IMG/VR virus record: IMGVR_UViG_3300042373_001302
Span: 1-64,000 of that record
DNA length: 64,000 bases
DNA from: a virus
Strand: one strand, 5' to 3'
A program made the position numbers and the translations under genes. Of the stretch, positions 6,786 through 18,500 are shown piece after piece. The notes under the pieces are model-generated. The model was given only the letters and a program-made list of their open reading frames with translations, was not told the origin of the DNA and searched no databases. The number at the start of each line of letters is the position of its first letter. Position 1 is the first letter of the stretch.

Positions 6786-9700
6786 TGAATAAAGCAACAA
6801 AAATTACGTATAATGGTGGTATGAATAAAGATATTAGTAAATCTAAATTTCAACCACAATTTTATTTTGAAGGTAAAAATATACGAATTATTGCAACTGA
6901 TTCACAAAGTACAGGTTCTGTAACTAATGAAAAAGGTAATAGTCTGATATTAGAATTACCAAGTATAGTAATTAATGACGGTGTTATTACATATGGTAAT
7001 AAAACATTATTATATACTACAAATGAATTAACAAATTCAACATCTACAGAACAAGTAATTATAGGACATTCTTATAATAGAGAATGTTTTATATTATTTA
7101 CAACAGATAATAATGGTATTGATTGTATTTGGAAATTAAATGAAAGTGATTTTGATTTAAGATTACTTTATGTAAGAAATTTAAATTTTTCTTCTAATTA
7201 TCCAATATGGGCATTATCAAATTTTGAAAATAAAAAAATTGATAAAGTATATTGGGTAGATGGTGTAAATCAAATGAGATTTTTAAATATTAATCATTCT
7301 ATATCAAATGGAGATTTAGAACAATTAATAGATATACCTGTAACAACTATTAACCAAGTAAGTAATTTTAATTTATCACAACCTCAAATAACTGATAAAT
7401 TAGTTGGAGGAAATCATACTTCAGGTATGATACAATATGCTTACAATTTATACAGAATTAATTCTTCTCAAACTAAAATTAGTCCTTTATCTGAATTAAT
7501 ATCTTTAGATAAAAGTACTTTAGGTGGTGGAGAAGTTAATGAAGTAGTAAGTACTACACCTATAATATATATACCAAGTATTGATAAAAATTATACTAAT
7601 TTAAAATTATATTCTATAAAATATACTTCTTATAATCAAATACCTGAAATTAGTTTACTTTTAGATACAGATATCACAAACAATGAAGATTTAACTTATT
7701 ATGATGATGGTAATATAATTCAAAATGTATCTTTAGAACAATTTACTTTTTTAGGTTCAGATATTATTATACCTAAACATATTAATTCTAAAGATAATAG
7801 ATTATTTTCAGCAAATTATGAAGAAAAAAATTATAATATAGATCTTGATTGCAGAGCATATAGTTTTCAAGCATTAGGTAATTCAAAAGTAGTAGATAGA
7901 TTTGAAACAGTTGGTTCTAATCCATTATTTCCAATAGAAGAAATAACAATAGATTTTACTACTCCTAATTATGATTCTATTCCTTTAAATCATTCATCAA
8001 TCAATAAAGATTATGATAAGTATAAATATACTAATAATGGTATTCAATTAGGTGGTGAAGGTAAATATTTAAAATATGAATTAAAAAGAAGACAAGATTT
8101 AACTTTAAAAGCAGATAATGTTTTTAAAGATAATGAAATATACAGAATAGGACTTCAATTTTATAATTTAAAAGGACAAATTAGTTTACCTAAATGGATT
8201 GCTGATTTTAAAACTCATCCTAATAATTTAGATCAATCTAATTTAAATGGATGGTTTTCTTATTTAGAAATAACATTAAAATCTGAATTTTACACATGGT
8301 TAAATGATTCAAATAATTTTTTAACTGATGAAGGTAATTATGATGAAGAATTAAAACCTGTAGGTTATAAGATACTTAGAGCAGATAGAACTTTAAATGA
8401 TAAAACTATTATTTGTCAAGGTATTATAAATACAATGATGTCTATGGGTCGTCATGGTGGTGATGGATTTAATGTTAGTGATTTTGGAGAAAATTATGGA
8501 CTAATTAATACTAATAATGAAATTTCAGCAGACAATGGGTTAAAAATGCCTTCTTTAATGAGAAGAATAGATAGTTATTTATCTCCTATTCATGGTATGG
8601 ATAATTATTCTAAACTAGATAGACAAATTCCATTTCATCCTCAATCATCAGCATTAGATAGTTCTCCTTCAAATGAAGTTTATAAATCAACATCTTCTTC
8701 TGGATGGATTAAAGATTTTTGGCAATATAATCATATGATGCAATTATTTTCTCCTGAAATATTATTTGATAATATTAATAACATTAATATAAATAGTAAA
8801 TTAAAAATAATAGGAGGAATAGAAAATAATAACAATGAATGGTGGTCACAACTTAGAAATCCAGAAACAAAAGAAACTGCTTATGAAGCTAAAGGAAGTA
8901 ATTCATTAACTCCTTGGGATATTAAATGTTCAGAAACTTTAGGAACATTAGTTAAATCTATAGCAGATCCTTATCAAAATTTTAAATATGGATTAATAGC
9001 AACTAATGAAGGATATACTCCTTTTAGTCAATATTTAAGAGAATATAAAGGAAACTTTAAAAGATCTTTAGCAAACACCAGTAATCCATATAATACATTA
9101 ATTTTTGGAGGTAGAGAATATGATTTCTACGGAACACCAATAATAACAGAAAAAGGACAAGGAAGAACTGTTTATAATAATGATATAAATTATGCTTATT
9201 CAAATTCATGGCAACCTATATTAACTGACGATAGTGTTAGTGCTCCTGCTGTAATTGGAGCTAATTCTTACGGAGCTAAAAATTTAACTTTTGTTTTGGG
9301 ACTAGGAACAAGTATTCTTCCAAAAAATAGAATTAATTATAAAAATCTTCATACTCATACTTTATTAACAGATCAAGATATTTCTTTAATAGGAGAAATT
9401 AAAATACCAGAGATTCAAATATACATAGGAAATATATACGGAGGAAATACTTATGAATCTAAAAAAAGAACTAATTATATTGAAATAGGAGAATATATAA
9501 ATATTAACAATTCTAATATTATAATTTATAATCCTGGTGATACTTTTATAAATGATTTTAAATTTACAAAATTAGTAAAAACTGATGTTGAAAAATATGG
9601 AATAAATACAATGCAAACTACAGAAATTGTAAGTGTACGTATTGAAACTTCTGTAAATTTAAAAAATAGAAATGATTCAAGTATAGGAGCGTGGGATAGT

Positions 9701-10858
9701 ATATTTCAAACTAGATATGATGATTTTCATAAATATAATAAAGTATATTCACAACAACCTAATTTATTTTTAAGAAAAGACTTAAATTATAATTTTAAAA
9801 AAGAAAATATTTATGATGCTAATGTAATTGCTTCTAGTCTTAAATCTCCTGGAGAATTAATTGATAGTTGGACTAATTTACTTCCAAATGAAGTTCTTTC
9901 ATTAGATGGTAAATATGGACCTATTACACATCTACATAATTTTAAAGATGAACTTTATACTTTTCAAGATAATGGTGTAGCTTTTTTATCTATTAATCCT
10001 AGAGTACAAGTACAAGGTTCAGATGGTATATCTGTAGAATTAGGTTCTGGTCAAGTATTACAAGAGTATAAATATATTAGTACAGATTCAGGTACATTAA
10101 ATAAATGGTCAGTTGTAAATAGTCCACAAACATTTTATTTTTATGATTTAAATAATAAATCTATTAAAATGTTTAATAATGGAGCTAGTAAATTATCAGA
10201 TATAAAAGGATTACATTCATTTTTACAAAATAATACTACTGATGGTTTATTAAAAAATAATAATCCTATTTTAAGAGCTGGTATAACATCAGGATATGAT
10301 TATATTAATAATGAGGCATTTATGACTTTTTTACAAGGAAATAAATCTTTTACTATTAATTATAATGAATTAACTCAAAGCTTTATAAGTTTGTATGATT
10401 ACTTACCTAATATGTATATTAGTAAAGGTAATAACTTTTTAGTAACACATCCTAATAATAAAAAAATATATAAACAGTATGCTGGACAATACAATGTATA
10501 CTTTGATACATATTATCCTTCTTATATAACTTTAATGTTAAATCCTGAAGCAGATTTAGATTGTGTATTTGATAATATTCAATTTAAATCAGAACTTTAT
10601 TTAAATGATATTGATCAACCTGATGAAACATTAACTAAGATTCAAGCTTATAATGAGTATCAAAACTCTGGTTTAATACCTTTAGAGTTGGGTAGAAATA
10701 AAAATCTTAGACGTAAGTTTAGAGATTGGCACGCATTAATACCTAGAGAAGGTAGAAATAGAATACGTAATCCTTGGGTTTATTTAAAATTACAATTAGA
10801 TAATGAGGATAATTATAAGATGATTTTGCACGATATTATTTGTTACTATACAGTTTAA
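6785..10858 (+). CDS. Large tail protein (muzzle-type candidate)
   Basis: A 1,357-residue protein, Asn/Tyr/Ser-rich, with many short beta repeats and a charged C-terminus (RKFRDWHALIPREGRNRIRNPWVYLKL). In crAss-like virions the tail tube is closed by one very large protein, the muzzle, encoded just before the cargo proteins; size and order fit. No enzyme motif is visible. The N-terminal KITYNGGMNKDISKSKF motif is typical of large structural proteins of Bacteroidetes phages. The label is inference; the virion role is likely. Confidence 0.6.
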   Translation: MNKATKITYNGGMNKDISKSKFQPQFYFEGKNIRIIATDSQSTGSVTNEKGNSLILELPSIVINDGVITYGNKTLLYTTNELTNSTSTEQVIIGHSYNRECFILFTTDNNGIDCIWKLNESDFDLRLLYVRNLNFSSNYPIWALSNFENKKIDKVYWVDGVNQMRFLNINHSISNGDLEQLIDIPVTTINQVSNFNLSQPQITDKLVGGNHTSGMIQYAYNLYRINSSQTKISPLSELISLDKSTLGGGEVNEVVSTTPIIYIPSIDKNYTNLKLYSIKYTSYNQIPEISLLLDTDITNNEDLTYYDDGNIIQNVSLEQFTFLGSDIIIPKHINSKDNRLFSANYEEKNYNIDLDCRAYSFQALGNSKVVDRFETVGSNPLFPIEEITIDFTTPNYDSIPLNHSSINKDYDKYKYTNNGIQLGGEGKYLKYELKRRQDLTLKADNVFKDNEIYRIGLQFYNLKGQISLPKWIADFKTHPNNLDQSNLNGWFSYLEITLKSEFYTWLNDSNNFLTDEGNYDEELKPVGYKILRADRTLNDKTIICQGIINTMMSMGRHGGDGFNVSDFGENYGLINTNNEISADNGLKMPSLMRRIDSYLSPIHGMDNYSKLDRQIPFHPQSSALDSSPSNEVYKSTSSSGWIKDFWQYNHMMQLFSPEILFDNINNININSKLKIIGGIENNNNEWWSQLRNPETKETAYEAKGSNSLTPWDIKCSETLGTLVKSIADPYQNFKYGLIATNEGYTPFSQYLREYKGNFKRSLANTSNPYNTLIFGGREYDFYGTPIITEKGQGRTVYNNDINYAYSNSWQPILTDDSVSAPAVIGANSYGAKNLTFVLGLGTSILPKNRINYKNLHTHTLLTDQDISLIGEIKIPEIQIYIGNIYGGNTYESKKRTNYIEIGEYININNSNIIIYNPGDTFINDFKFTKLVKTDVEKYGINTMQTTEIVSVRIETSVNLKNRNDSSIGAWDSIFQTRYDDFHKYNKVYSQQPNLFLRKDLNYNFKKENIYDANVIASSLKSPGELIDSWTNLLPNEVLSLDGKYGPITHLHNFKDELYTFQDNGVAFLSINPRVQVQGSDGISVELGSGQVLQEYKYISTDSGTLNKWSVVNSPQTFYFYDLNNKSIKMFNNGASKLSDIKGLHSFLQNNTTDGLLKNNNPILRAGITSGYDYINNEAFMTFLQGNKSFTINYNELTQSFISLYDYLPNMYISKGNNFLVTHPNNKKIYKQYAGQYNVYFDTYYPSYITLMLNPEADLDCVFDNIQFKSELYLNDIDQPDETLTKIQAYNEYQNSGLIPLELGRNKNLRRKFRDWHALIPREGRNRIRNPWVYLKLQLDNEDNYKMILHDIICYYTV

Positions 10859-10913
10859 TTATAAACTATTAATAAAATAAGTATAAAATATATTGTTAAA
10901 TAATTGTGAAAAA

Positions 10914-10947
10914 TTAGGAAATATAGAAAATATTTTGTATATTTGTA
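10914..10947 (+). promoter_or_regulatory. Bacteroidetes-type promoter of the GIY-YIG gene
   Basis: TTAGGAAAT at 10914 and TATATTTGTA ending at 10947, with the 34-bp layout seen at 3797, 20057 and two minus-strand sites. It stands 17 bp upstream of the GIY-YIG ATG, inside an otherwise uninterrupted tail operon, so it serves the endonuclease cassette. Nothing else is evident in the 106-bp gap. Confidence 0.75.
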
Positions 10948-10964
10948 TAAATTATAAATAATTT

Positions 10965-11903
10965 ATGAAACAAGGAGTATATCAAATAAGAAATTTAGTA
11001 AATAAAAAAAGATATATCGGTAGTTCTATTGATTTAAATAAAAGAAAAGATGAGCATTTTTACTATCTTAGAAGAAATGCTCATCATAATATACATTTAC
11101 AAAATTCTTTTAATGAATATGGTGAAAGTAAATTTTTATTTGAAACTATTGAATCTAATGATAATTTAGATAGAGATGAACTTTATGAATTAGAGCAGTT
11201 TTATATAGATTCTTTTAATTGGGAAAATCTTTATAATATAAATAAAGATGTTAAAAGTGGTGGTTCAGATGTATTATCTATTCCTATATTACTTTTAGAT
11301 TTAAATCATAATATTATAGAAGAATTTGAAAGTATTCAACAATGTAGTAGATTTTTAAATAAATCACAAATTAATTCTAATCGATTAAACAACAATACAA
11401 TTATTTCTAATAATTATAGAATTGTAACTAAAGATTTTTATGATTCTGAAATAGAAGAAATTTTAAGTTGGAAAAATAAATTAGAAGAACAACTTGTTGA
11501 AGAAGAAAATCGTGAAGAATATAAAAGATTAAATAAAATAATTTATTTAGATTTAAATAATAAAACATATAGATTTGAAACATTAAAAGAAGCTGGAAAT
11601 TTTGTAAATCTTTCAAGTGAAAGAGTTAGACAAATACTTAATTCAGATTGGAAAATTAATCAAAAATATAAATTTTATAATTTGTGTGATAAAGAAACAA
11701 AATATCAAAATCAAAAAGAATTAGAAACATATTTACAAAATAAACCCATTAAAACAAAATATGATAAATATTACAAATTTGATGAAAAATCAAATGAATG
11801 GATAGTTTTTACAGAAGATGAAATTATTGCTAAAGTAGATAATGAACAAAAAGCTAAACTAATAAGTAAATATTTATTTAAAACATTACAAGAAGAAGAA
11901 TAA
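10965..11903 (+). CDS. GIY-YIG homing endonuclease, free-standing
   Basis: A 312-residue enzyme. The N-terminal GIY-YIG domain (1-90) shows GVYQIRN and KRYIGSS for the two signature strands, the Arg in LNKRKDEH and the catalytic Glu region in LEQFYIDSF. The rest is modular DNA-binding sequence (LDLNHNIIEEFESIQQCSRFL, then LNNKTYRFETLKEAGNFVNLSSERVRQIL, both like NUMOD/IENR helix-turn-helix units). It is not in an intron: the flanking genes end and start normally, and it has its own promoter and terminator. It is a selfish cassette inserted between two virion genes. Confidence 0.88.
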   Translation: MKQGVYQIRNLVNKKRYIGSSIDLNKRKDEHFYYLRRNAHHNIHLQNSFNEYGESKFLFETIESNDNLDRDELYELEQFYIDSFNWENLYNINKDVKSGGSDVLSIPILLLDLNHNIIEEFESIQQCSRFLNKSQINSNRLNNNTIISNNYRIVTKDFYDSEIEEILSWKNKLEEQLVEEENREEYKRLNKIIYLDLNNKTYRFETLKEAGNFVNLSSERVRQILNSDWKINQKYKFYNLCDKETKYQNQKELETYLQNKPIKTKYDKYYKFDEKSNEWIVFTEDEIIAKVDNEQKAKLISKYLFKTLQEEE

Positions 11904-11909
11904 ACACAC

Positions 11910-11944
11910 AAAGGGTAATTAAGTAAAATTAGTTACCCTTTTTT
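11910..11944 (+). terminator. Rho-independent terminator of the GIY-YIG cassette
   Basis: AAAGGGTAA (11910-11918) pairs with TTACCCTTT (11933-11941), a 9-bp stem with a 14-nt loop, followed by more T. It begins seven bases after the GIY-YIG stop codon. Confidence 0.85.
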
Positions 11945-11967
11945 AATATAAAATTTTTACTAACAAT

Positions 11968-13644
11968 ATGAACAAAATAACAACTTACAATGAAGGTGGT
12001 ACACATTCCACTAACCCAAATGGTGGAATTCCTATGGGTACAAGTCCTGAAGGGGCACAAAATACTGTAGAGCAAGGAGAAGCTAGAATGGGTGATATGA
12101 TATACTCTAATAGAATTCCTTTATCTCAAGAAGCTGTAGAAGCTGTAGGATTACCTCGTAAATTTGCAGGTAAAACTCCAGGTCAAATTATGTCTTTAAT
12201 TGATAAAACATTTAAAGATAGAAATGATCAGCCTTCACAAGCTACTAAAAAAGATATTGCTGATAAAGTTGCACAAGCTCAAGAGATGATTAAAGCTCAA
12301 CAAGAAGCTATGCAAACACAATCACAAGAAGTACCTGATATGATGAATGGTGAAATACCTGAAGGTATGAATCAATTTGTACTTGGTGGTGATATAACAC
12401 AAGGTACATTACCTTTAGGAGGTTTAGATGATTTAGCTGGAGGTTTAACTAGTTTAGCAACAGGTAATAAAGATCAAGCTTTAACTCAAGGTATAACAGG
12501 AGGACTTACTTTAGCTGGTACAGCTATTGGTGGACCAGTTGGTGGATTTATAGGTAAAACAATTGCTGATATTGGAACAGGAATTATAAATGGAGAAAAA
12601 GCTAAAAAAGAAGCCCAAAAACAAGCAGTTGTTGATGCTAAAATATTAGGTTCACAATATACGTCTGATTTTGCATTAGGTGGTAATATGTATGAAGGTG
12701 AAGGTCCTTTAGGATTTCGTAAATCTACAAGTACAATACCTCAAGTTGGAGCACCAATTGGTAAAATACTACCAACTGTAATGAATCAAAATATTCGTAG
12801 ACAAGTAACACCAGTTAATTCATTAAAAGTTGATAATAAAACATTTACAGCTAATGGTCCTGTACTAACTGATAAAAGTCAATTACCTCAAATTGGACAA
12901 TCTACTACTACTGAAAATAAATTTAATTGGAAAAAAGTAGGAGATGAAGTTAAAAAAAATTATCCTCACGTATTAAGAGCTGCTCCAGTAGCAATGAATC
13001 TTGCAGAATTAGCTAGACTTAAAAAGAATGGTTACGATAAAGTAAATCCTGTTTTAAATGATACTAGATTTAAACCTGAATATATTGATGAGAAATCATT
13101 AGTTAATTTAGCTAATAGTGAAATGAATAATTCTATAAATGCAATTAGTCAAATGGGAGGTTCGCAAGGAGCTACTAGAAACGCTATAATTGCAGCAGGA
13201 TTAAATAAAAATAAAGCTTTAAATCAAGCAATGATTGAAGCTCAAGGTAAAAATATAGCAACTAATCAATTTGGTCAACAATTTAATAATCAAAATACTG
13301 AAGCTAATATAGCACGTACAGTAATGGCTGAAGATTTAACAGCTCGTAATAAAGGTGCTTATGAAACTAATAGAAGTAAATTAGTTGGTCAATTAGGTAC
13401 AGATATAGGTTCTATTGGAAAAGAAGAAGTATTTAAAGATATTGCAGAAAATATGACAGGTTATACTTGGTTAGGAGAATATTTAAAAATAAATCCTAAT
13501 GCTACTGAAGAAGAAGTAAAAGCTGCTGCACAAGAAGAAGTTAAAAAGAAAGGTACAACTTATTTTAAAAATAGACCTTCAATAGATACATCACCAATTA
13601 CCACAGGAGCTTATGGTGGTAAAATGAAATTTAAAAAATATTAA
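11968..13644 (+). CDS. Virion cargo protein with NPNGG N-terminal motif
   Basis: A 558-residue Gly/Gln/Ala-rich protein. The first 60 residues carry a pattern I recognise from Bacteroidetes phage internal virion proteins: EGGTHSTNPNGGIPMG, then VEQGEARMGD and a YSNR strand. A Gly-rich hydrophobic stretch at about 150-205 (GGLTLAGTAIGGPVGGFIG) could insert into a membrane. The middle is polar and low complexity; the end is basic (GGKMKFKKY). Position just before the giant virion proteins fits cargo that is packaged and ejected. Function beyond that is unknown. Confidence 0.6.
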   Translation: MNKITTYNEGGTHSTNPNGGIPMGTSPEGAQNTVEQGEARMGDMIYSNRIPLSQEAVEAVGLPRKFAGKTPGQIMSLIDKTFKDRNDQPSQATKKDIADKVAQAQEMIKAQQEAMQTQSQEVPDMMNGEIPEGMNQFVLGGDITQGTLPLGGLDDLAGGLTSLATGNKDQALTQGITGGLTLAGTAIGGPVGGFIGKTIADIGTGIINGEKAKKEAQKQAVVDAKILGSQYTSDFALGGNMYEGEGPLGFRKSTSTIPQVGAPIGKILPTVMNQNIRRQVTPVNSLKVDNKTFTANGPVLTDKSQLPQIGQSTTTENKFNWKKVGDEVKKNYPHVLRAAPVAMNLAELARLKKNGYDKVNPVLNDTRFKPEYIDEKSLVNLANSEMNNSINAISQMGGSQGATRNAIIAAGLNKNKALNQAMIEAQGKNIATNQFGQQFNNQNTEANIARTVMAEDLTARNKGAYETNRSKLVGQLGTDIGSIGKEEVFKDIAENMTGYTWLGEYLKINPNATEEEVKAAAQEEVKKKGTTYFKNRPSIDTSPITTGAYGGKMKFKKY

Positions 13645-13646
13645 TA

Positions 13647-15500
13647 ATGAATAGATATACAAATATGTCCGTTTCTGCATATGATCCGTTATCACTACAA
13701 GAAGTATTAATGGCCCCAGTTATGAAACGTCAGCAACACGATCAAACTTCTGCTCAATTAGGTGCATTAGAAGCTGAATTAGCTAAAATAGATCCTTTAG
13801 ATGTTCATAATGAATATGCTAAAGCTGAAAGAGCTAAATTAGCTGATAAAATAAATCAACAAGCTGAGTTATTAAATAAACAAGGTTATACAAATAATAC
13901 TAAAGGTGATTTATTAAAATTTAATAGAGAATTTCAAGAAACTATATCACCTACAGGTACAATAGGTCAAATAAATCAAGCAAAAGTAGTACACGATCAA
14001 TTATACAAAGATTGGATGTCTACAGAAGAAGCTAAGAAAGCAGGACCTGAAGTAGCTACTCAACGTTGGTTAGAACATAGAAAAAAATATGCTGATGATT
14101 TTGGTCTTAATCAAAAAGTTAAACCAATTGGTCAAATGGTTGCTCCTAAATTTCAAGATTTAGAAGCAGATATAAAAGATTTTATGACAGGTTTAGGTGA
14201 AACAACTAAAGGTTGGATTACAAAAAACGGTTATGGTTTTGATGAAGGTCCTGAAGGTACTTTAATTATGGTTACAGAAACAGGTAAAAGAGTTACAAGT
14301 GATAATGTAAAACAAATTGAAAGTGCTACACAAAGACTTGCTGAAAAATGGATTAAAGAAAATGCACCAGGTCGTGAGTGGGCAGATTTTACAAGTACAG
14401 ATAAAAATTATATTATAAATCAAATTAATTTAGCTGCTGGTTCTAAAATTAAAACTAAAGTAGATGATTCTTTATCTACAGGTAGAACTTGGAAAGGTGA
14501 TTTAAAGAAAAAAGAAGAAGAAAATTCCAATGTACCTTCAGTTACAGAACCTGTAGTTGAATTTAATAATAACAAAACAAATTTAGCTTCTTCTTTAAAT
14601 AAATTAGGTCAATATAAACCTTCTGTAACAAATGTTAGAATTACTAGTACTGGTCCTGGAGGATTTAATACTAAGGAATCAGCTGCAAATGGTGTTTATA
14701 CTGAAAAAGATTTAAGTAAATCTGAGTTAGAATATTATGATACTATGTATAATGCTATGAAAAATAGTGGTCAAATAGATGCTAAAGAACCTAAGTTTTC
14801 TAAAGCTAATGTTACTAAAATCCAGCAATATATTAAAAATACACAAAATTATTCTTTTTCTAATAAAATATTAAAACCTACAGCGGTAGATAATAATTTA
14901 CAAAAACCTTTAGTTTTTACATCTAAAAAAGGTACAGATATGAATACTCATCTTTTACAAGAAGTTTCTTCAGGTAGAAGAACTTTAATAGACAAAGATT
15001 CTCAAAAAACAATTGATTTATCTAAATATCCAAATTATAAAGTAGAATATGTAGGAATGGTTTCACCAGATAATGTTTTAACTAAAAATGATAAAACTAC
15101 TTTTAATGATGATTCTTTTGTTTTACCACATGTTGTACAAATTACATATAAAGAAGGTGGTGTAGAAAAAAGAAAAGAAGTTTACATGGATAGAGATTCT
15201 GAAGAAATTAAAAAACCAGAATTTAAAGCTTCTAAAACAATTAAAAATATTACATTAAAAGGAAAACAAGCTCCTGGTTTAATTAATAAATATGAAGATA
15301 AAACTTTAAACGAAATTGGTTTAAAAGAAATTGAAAGTGTTTATGTAGCTGAACAAGATGGATATATTGTTAAATATAAAAAAGCTAATGGTGAAACCTA
15401 TCAAGAAACAGATGATAATGGTAATCCTTTAGTATTACCTTCTGAATATGTACAAAATCAAATTTATGAAATGTACGATAGAAGATTTAATAAAAAATAA
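13647..15500 (+). CDS. Virion cargo protein, unknown function
   Basis: A 617-residue protein starting two bases after its neighbour. The first 110 residues are helical and coiled-coil-like (QQHDQTSAQLGALEAELAKID, KLADKINQQAELLNKQG); the remainder is mixed, Lys/Asn-rich, with no motif I recognise. Its position between the 558- and 1,517-residue genes, and the same tight spacing, make it part of the ejected-protein operon. It may scaffold packing of the polymerase subunits; that is inference. Confidence 0.55.
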   Translation: MNRYTNMSVSAYDPLSLQEVLMAPVMKRQQHDQTSAQLGALEAELAKIDPLDVHNEYAKAERAKLADKINQQAELLNKQGYTNNTKGDLLKFNREFQETISPTGTIGQINQAKVVHDQLYKDWMSTEEAKKAGPEVATQRWLEHRKKYADDFGLNQKVKPIGQMVAPKFQDLEADIKDFMTGLGETTKGWITKNGYGFDEGPEGTLIMVTETGKRVTSDNVKQIESATQRLAEKWIKENAPGREWADFTSTDKNYIINQINLAAGSKIKTKVDDSLSTGRTWKGDLKKKEEENSNVPSVTEPVVEFNNNKTNLASSLNKLGQYKPSVTNVRITSTGPGGFNTKESAANGVYTEKDLSKSELEYYDTMYNAMKNSGQIDAKEPKFSKANVTKIQQYIKNTQNYSFSNKILKPTAVDNNLQKPLVFTSKKGTDMNTHLLQEVSSGRRTLIDKDSQKTIDLSKYPNYKVEYVGMVSPDNVLTKNDKTTFNDDSFVLPHVVQITYKEGGVEKRKEVYMDRDSEEIKKPEFKASKTIKNITLKGKQAPGLINKYEDKTLNEIGLKEIESVYVAEQDGYIVKYKKANGETYQETDDNGNPLVLPSEYVQNQIYEMYDRRFNKK

Positions 15501-15502
15501 TT

Positions 15503-18500
15503 ATGGAAAAAGAAAAAGAATTTGATCCTTTTAAAGTATTATCTAAATCTACATATGATCAAAAATTTACATCACCTATGTCTAAAACTACAGAAAGTGG
15601 TTCTGGAGACATGTATGGTTATAATGTTGGATTAGGTTCTTCTAAATATGATAAAAATTTATCTCCCACTACAAGTATTGAGTTTAATGATTTTGTAGAT
15701 TCTTTAGAAGACTATAGATCTAAAAATCAACCCTGGATAGATAAAGCAGGTGCAGGTTTAGCTAGAGTAGGACTTAAAGTAGGTGTAGAATTAGCTAAAA
15801 TGCCAGGATTTATTGGTGGTGCAATAGCAGCTCCATTTGCTGAAGAAGGTCAAGGTTGGGAAACATTTGTTAATAATTCCTGGGTTAAATCATTAAATAA
15901 TTTAAATCAAAAAATTAATAATGAGTATTTACCTGTATATGTTAAAAAAGCTGTAGCAGAAGGTAATTTATGGGCAAATATTACATCTATTGATTTTTGG
16001 GCTACAGATGGTGCTGATGGTATAGGATATATTGTATCTATGATGGCACCAGGAGCTATTTTAAAAGGAATTGGTGTAGGTAATAAATTAGCAAAACTTG
16101 GAGCAAATGAAAAACTTTTAAAAGTTTTAAATAGAGCTGATCCTTTACTTTCTGCACAAAAAGGAGATGTTATTACTGCAACAATTGCAAATACTATGTT
16201 TGAATCTGCTGCTGAAGCAGGTAATGCTATGGAAAATTTTGATAAAACTAAAGATACTTTTATACAATCACAATTATCTAAAGGTTTAACCGCAGAAGAA
16301 GCAGAACAAACATTTACTGAACAAAAAGCTAGATTAGGTAGAGATATATTTATAGCAAATACTGCTATTTTAATGGGTCCCAATGCTTTACAATCAAACA
16401 TGTTATGGGGTCGTACAGTTAATAAAACAGCCACTGAAGTTTTTGATAAAAAAGGTACTTTATTACAAAACGTGATAAATCCTCAAATATATAAAAAAGT
16501 TAGTCGCAGACTTGGAGATATTGGTAAAGCAACAATTTCTGAAGGTTTATGGGAAGAAGGAATGCAGATGAGTGTTGAACATATGTTTACTAATTCAGCT
16601 AAAAAAGGTCAGTTAACTAATAATATGTTTAATGATTTTAATTTAGGAGAATTAGGTGATGCTTATTTAAATACTATCTCGTCTACTGAAGGTCTAAAAG
16701 CAATGTTTTTAGGAGCTTTTTTAGGTGGTGGTATGCAAGCATTTAGTGGAGGTAAACAAGATATTAGAGATAGAAAAGCAACACAATCATTATTAGATGT
16801 AGCACATACATCTATTGATAGTTATTATAAAGCTTTAACTGAAAATGTATATAATGAAGATGGTTCTGTTAATGTAACAAAAGCAAGATCTAAAGTAGCT
16901 GCTTTAAAAAACTTAGAAACTTTAGACGAAATGTATCAAAATGCATTAGCTAAAGGTGATTTTGAAGTTCTTGAAGAATTAAGAGATATTGCAGGTTCTC
17001 AACTTGCAATGGGTTTTATAATGAATGATAAATTAGGACTAGAAGTTTTAAGAAAGCATTTAGAAGAATCTACTCAATTAGAAGAAGTATTACAAAAAGA
17101 ACAAGAGTTAGGTAATAAAGTTTCTAAAAAAGATATTGTAGAGCGTGTAATGTCTAAAGCAACTTTAATGGAAAACGCTTTAAGTAATTTTCAAAAGTTT
17201 GCACCATCATTATATAATCCTACATTTAAAGATGAATCTTTAACTGAAGAAGTTAAACAACAAAAAACACAAGAGTTTAGAAAGGTTTTAGCACAAAATT
17301 ATTTAACTAATAAAGTAGTTAAAGATATTTATAATAAAAAAATTAAAGAACTCGAAAAAGATAAAGCTCAAATATTAGCAGATTTAGGTTATTCATCTAG
17401 TGTCAATTTAGATTTAGATAATTATACTGTTGATATAGAACAAGCAAATAAAGTTGATAAAGATGTTTTAGAAACTTCTGATGAGCGTTTACGTAAAGTA
17501 ACAGAAGATTTAAAAGAATTAAAAGAAGAATTTCAACAAGTTGATAAATTAGATAAATTATTTTGGAATAAAGAAAGAATTCAAAAAGATTTTGATAAAT
17601 ATAACAATCAAGTTAAAAAAGATGAGAAAGCTGTTACACCTGAAAAATTAGAACAATATGATTCAGTATTAGGTGAAATCGCAGAAATAGAATCAATTAA
17701 AGAACTTGAAAGTTATGCTAGAAATCTTAAAGAAGAATATCAGACAAATCCTGTAATACTTGATAAGTTAGCTGAACATAAAGTAGCTTTAGAAACAGCA
17801 TTAGAACTTAAAAAAGCAAAAGAAGAAGCTGATGTAATTCAAGAAGATGAAGAACAATTTGAACAAGATGAAGTTATTGGTACTACTACAGTTAATACTG
17901 ATACTAAAAGTGCTACAGATATAACAATTGTTACAGATTTAGAAACATTACAAAATTCTGAAACTTCAGAAGTAGAAGATACTATTGAAGATCCTAATAA
18001 TTTTTTAGAATTAAAAGAAAATACAAATCCTGAATTTTCAGATAAAAATCAAAGTGCTGCTAGAATTATTAGTACTTATCAAGATACTGGTGAATCAATT
18101 CCAGGATTAGAATCATTTGTAGAATATGAAAAAGAAACACGAAATAAAACAAATGATAAAGTTACATTTAGTTTAGGTGATTTAACACAACAAAAACAAG
18201 ATCAATTAATGAGTTCCATATTAGATAAATTAAAAAATGATGGTACATTAAATGATAAACAAATTGAAATGTTAGAAAATTATTTACTTATTAAAGTTAC
18301 ACTTTCAAATGGTACTAAATCAGCATCATCTTTTATAGATTCAATGTCACATCCTAATCCTGATATAGTAACTAGAGAAACATTACCTTTACGTAAAGCT
18401 ATTATAAAGGCTTTAGTAGACAATCAAGGTAGTTTTGAAGGTATAGAAGGTAAAGTAGATAAACAGTTCACAGGAGTGCTTAAAATAGGTGAGCAAGGTG

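Noticed and set aside
10965-11903. Intron location for the first GIY-YIG gene
   Set aside because: Flanking genes have proper stop and start and no group I core motif is present in the gaps; it is a free-standing cassette.
15907-16434. 175-residue ORF on the - strand
   Set aside because: It lies fully inside the 1,517-residue virion gene, has no partner genes on that strand there and looks like a codon-structure shadow.
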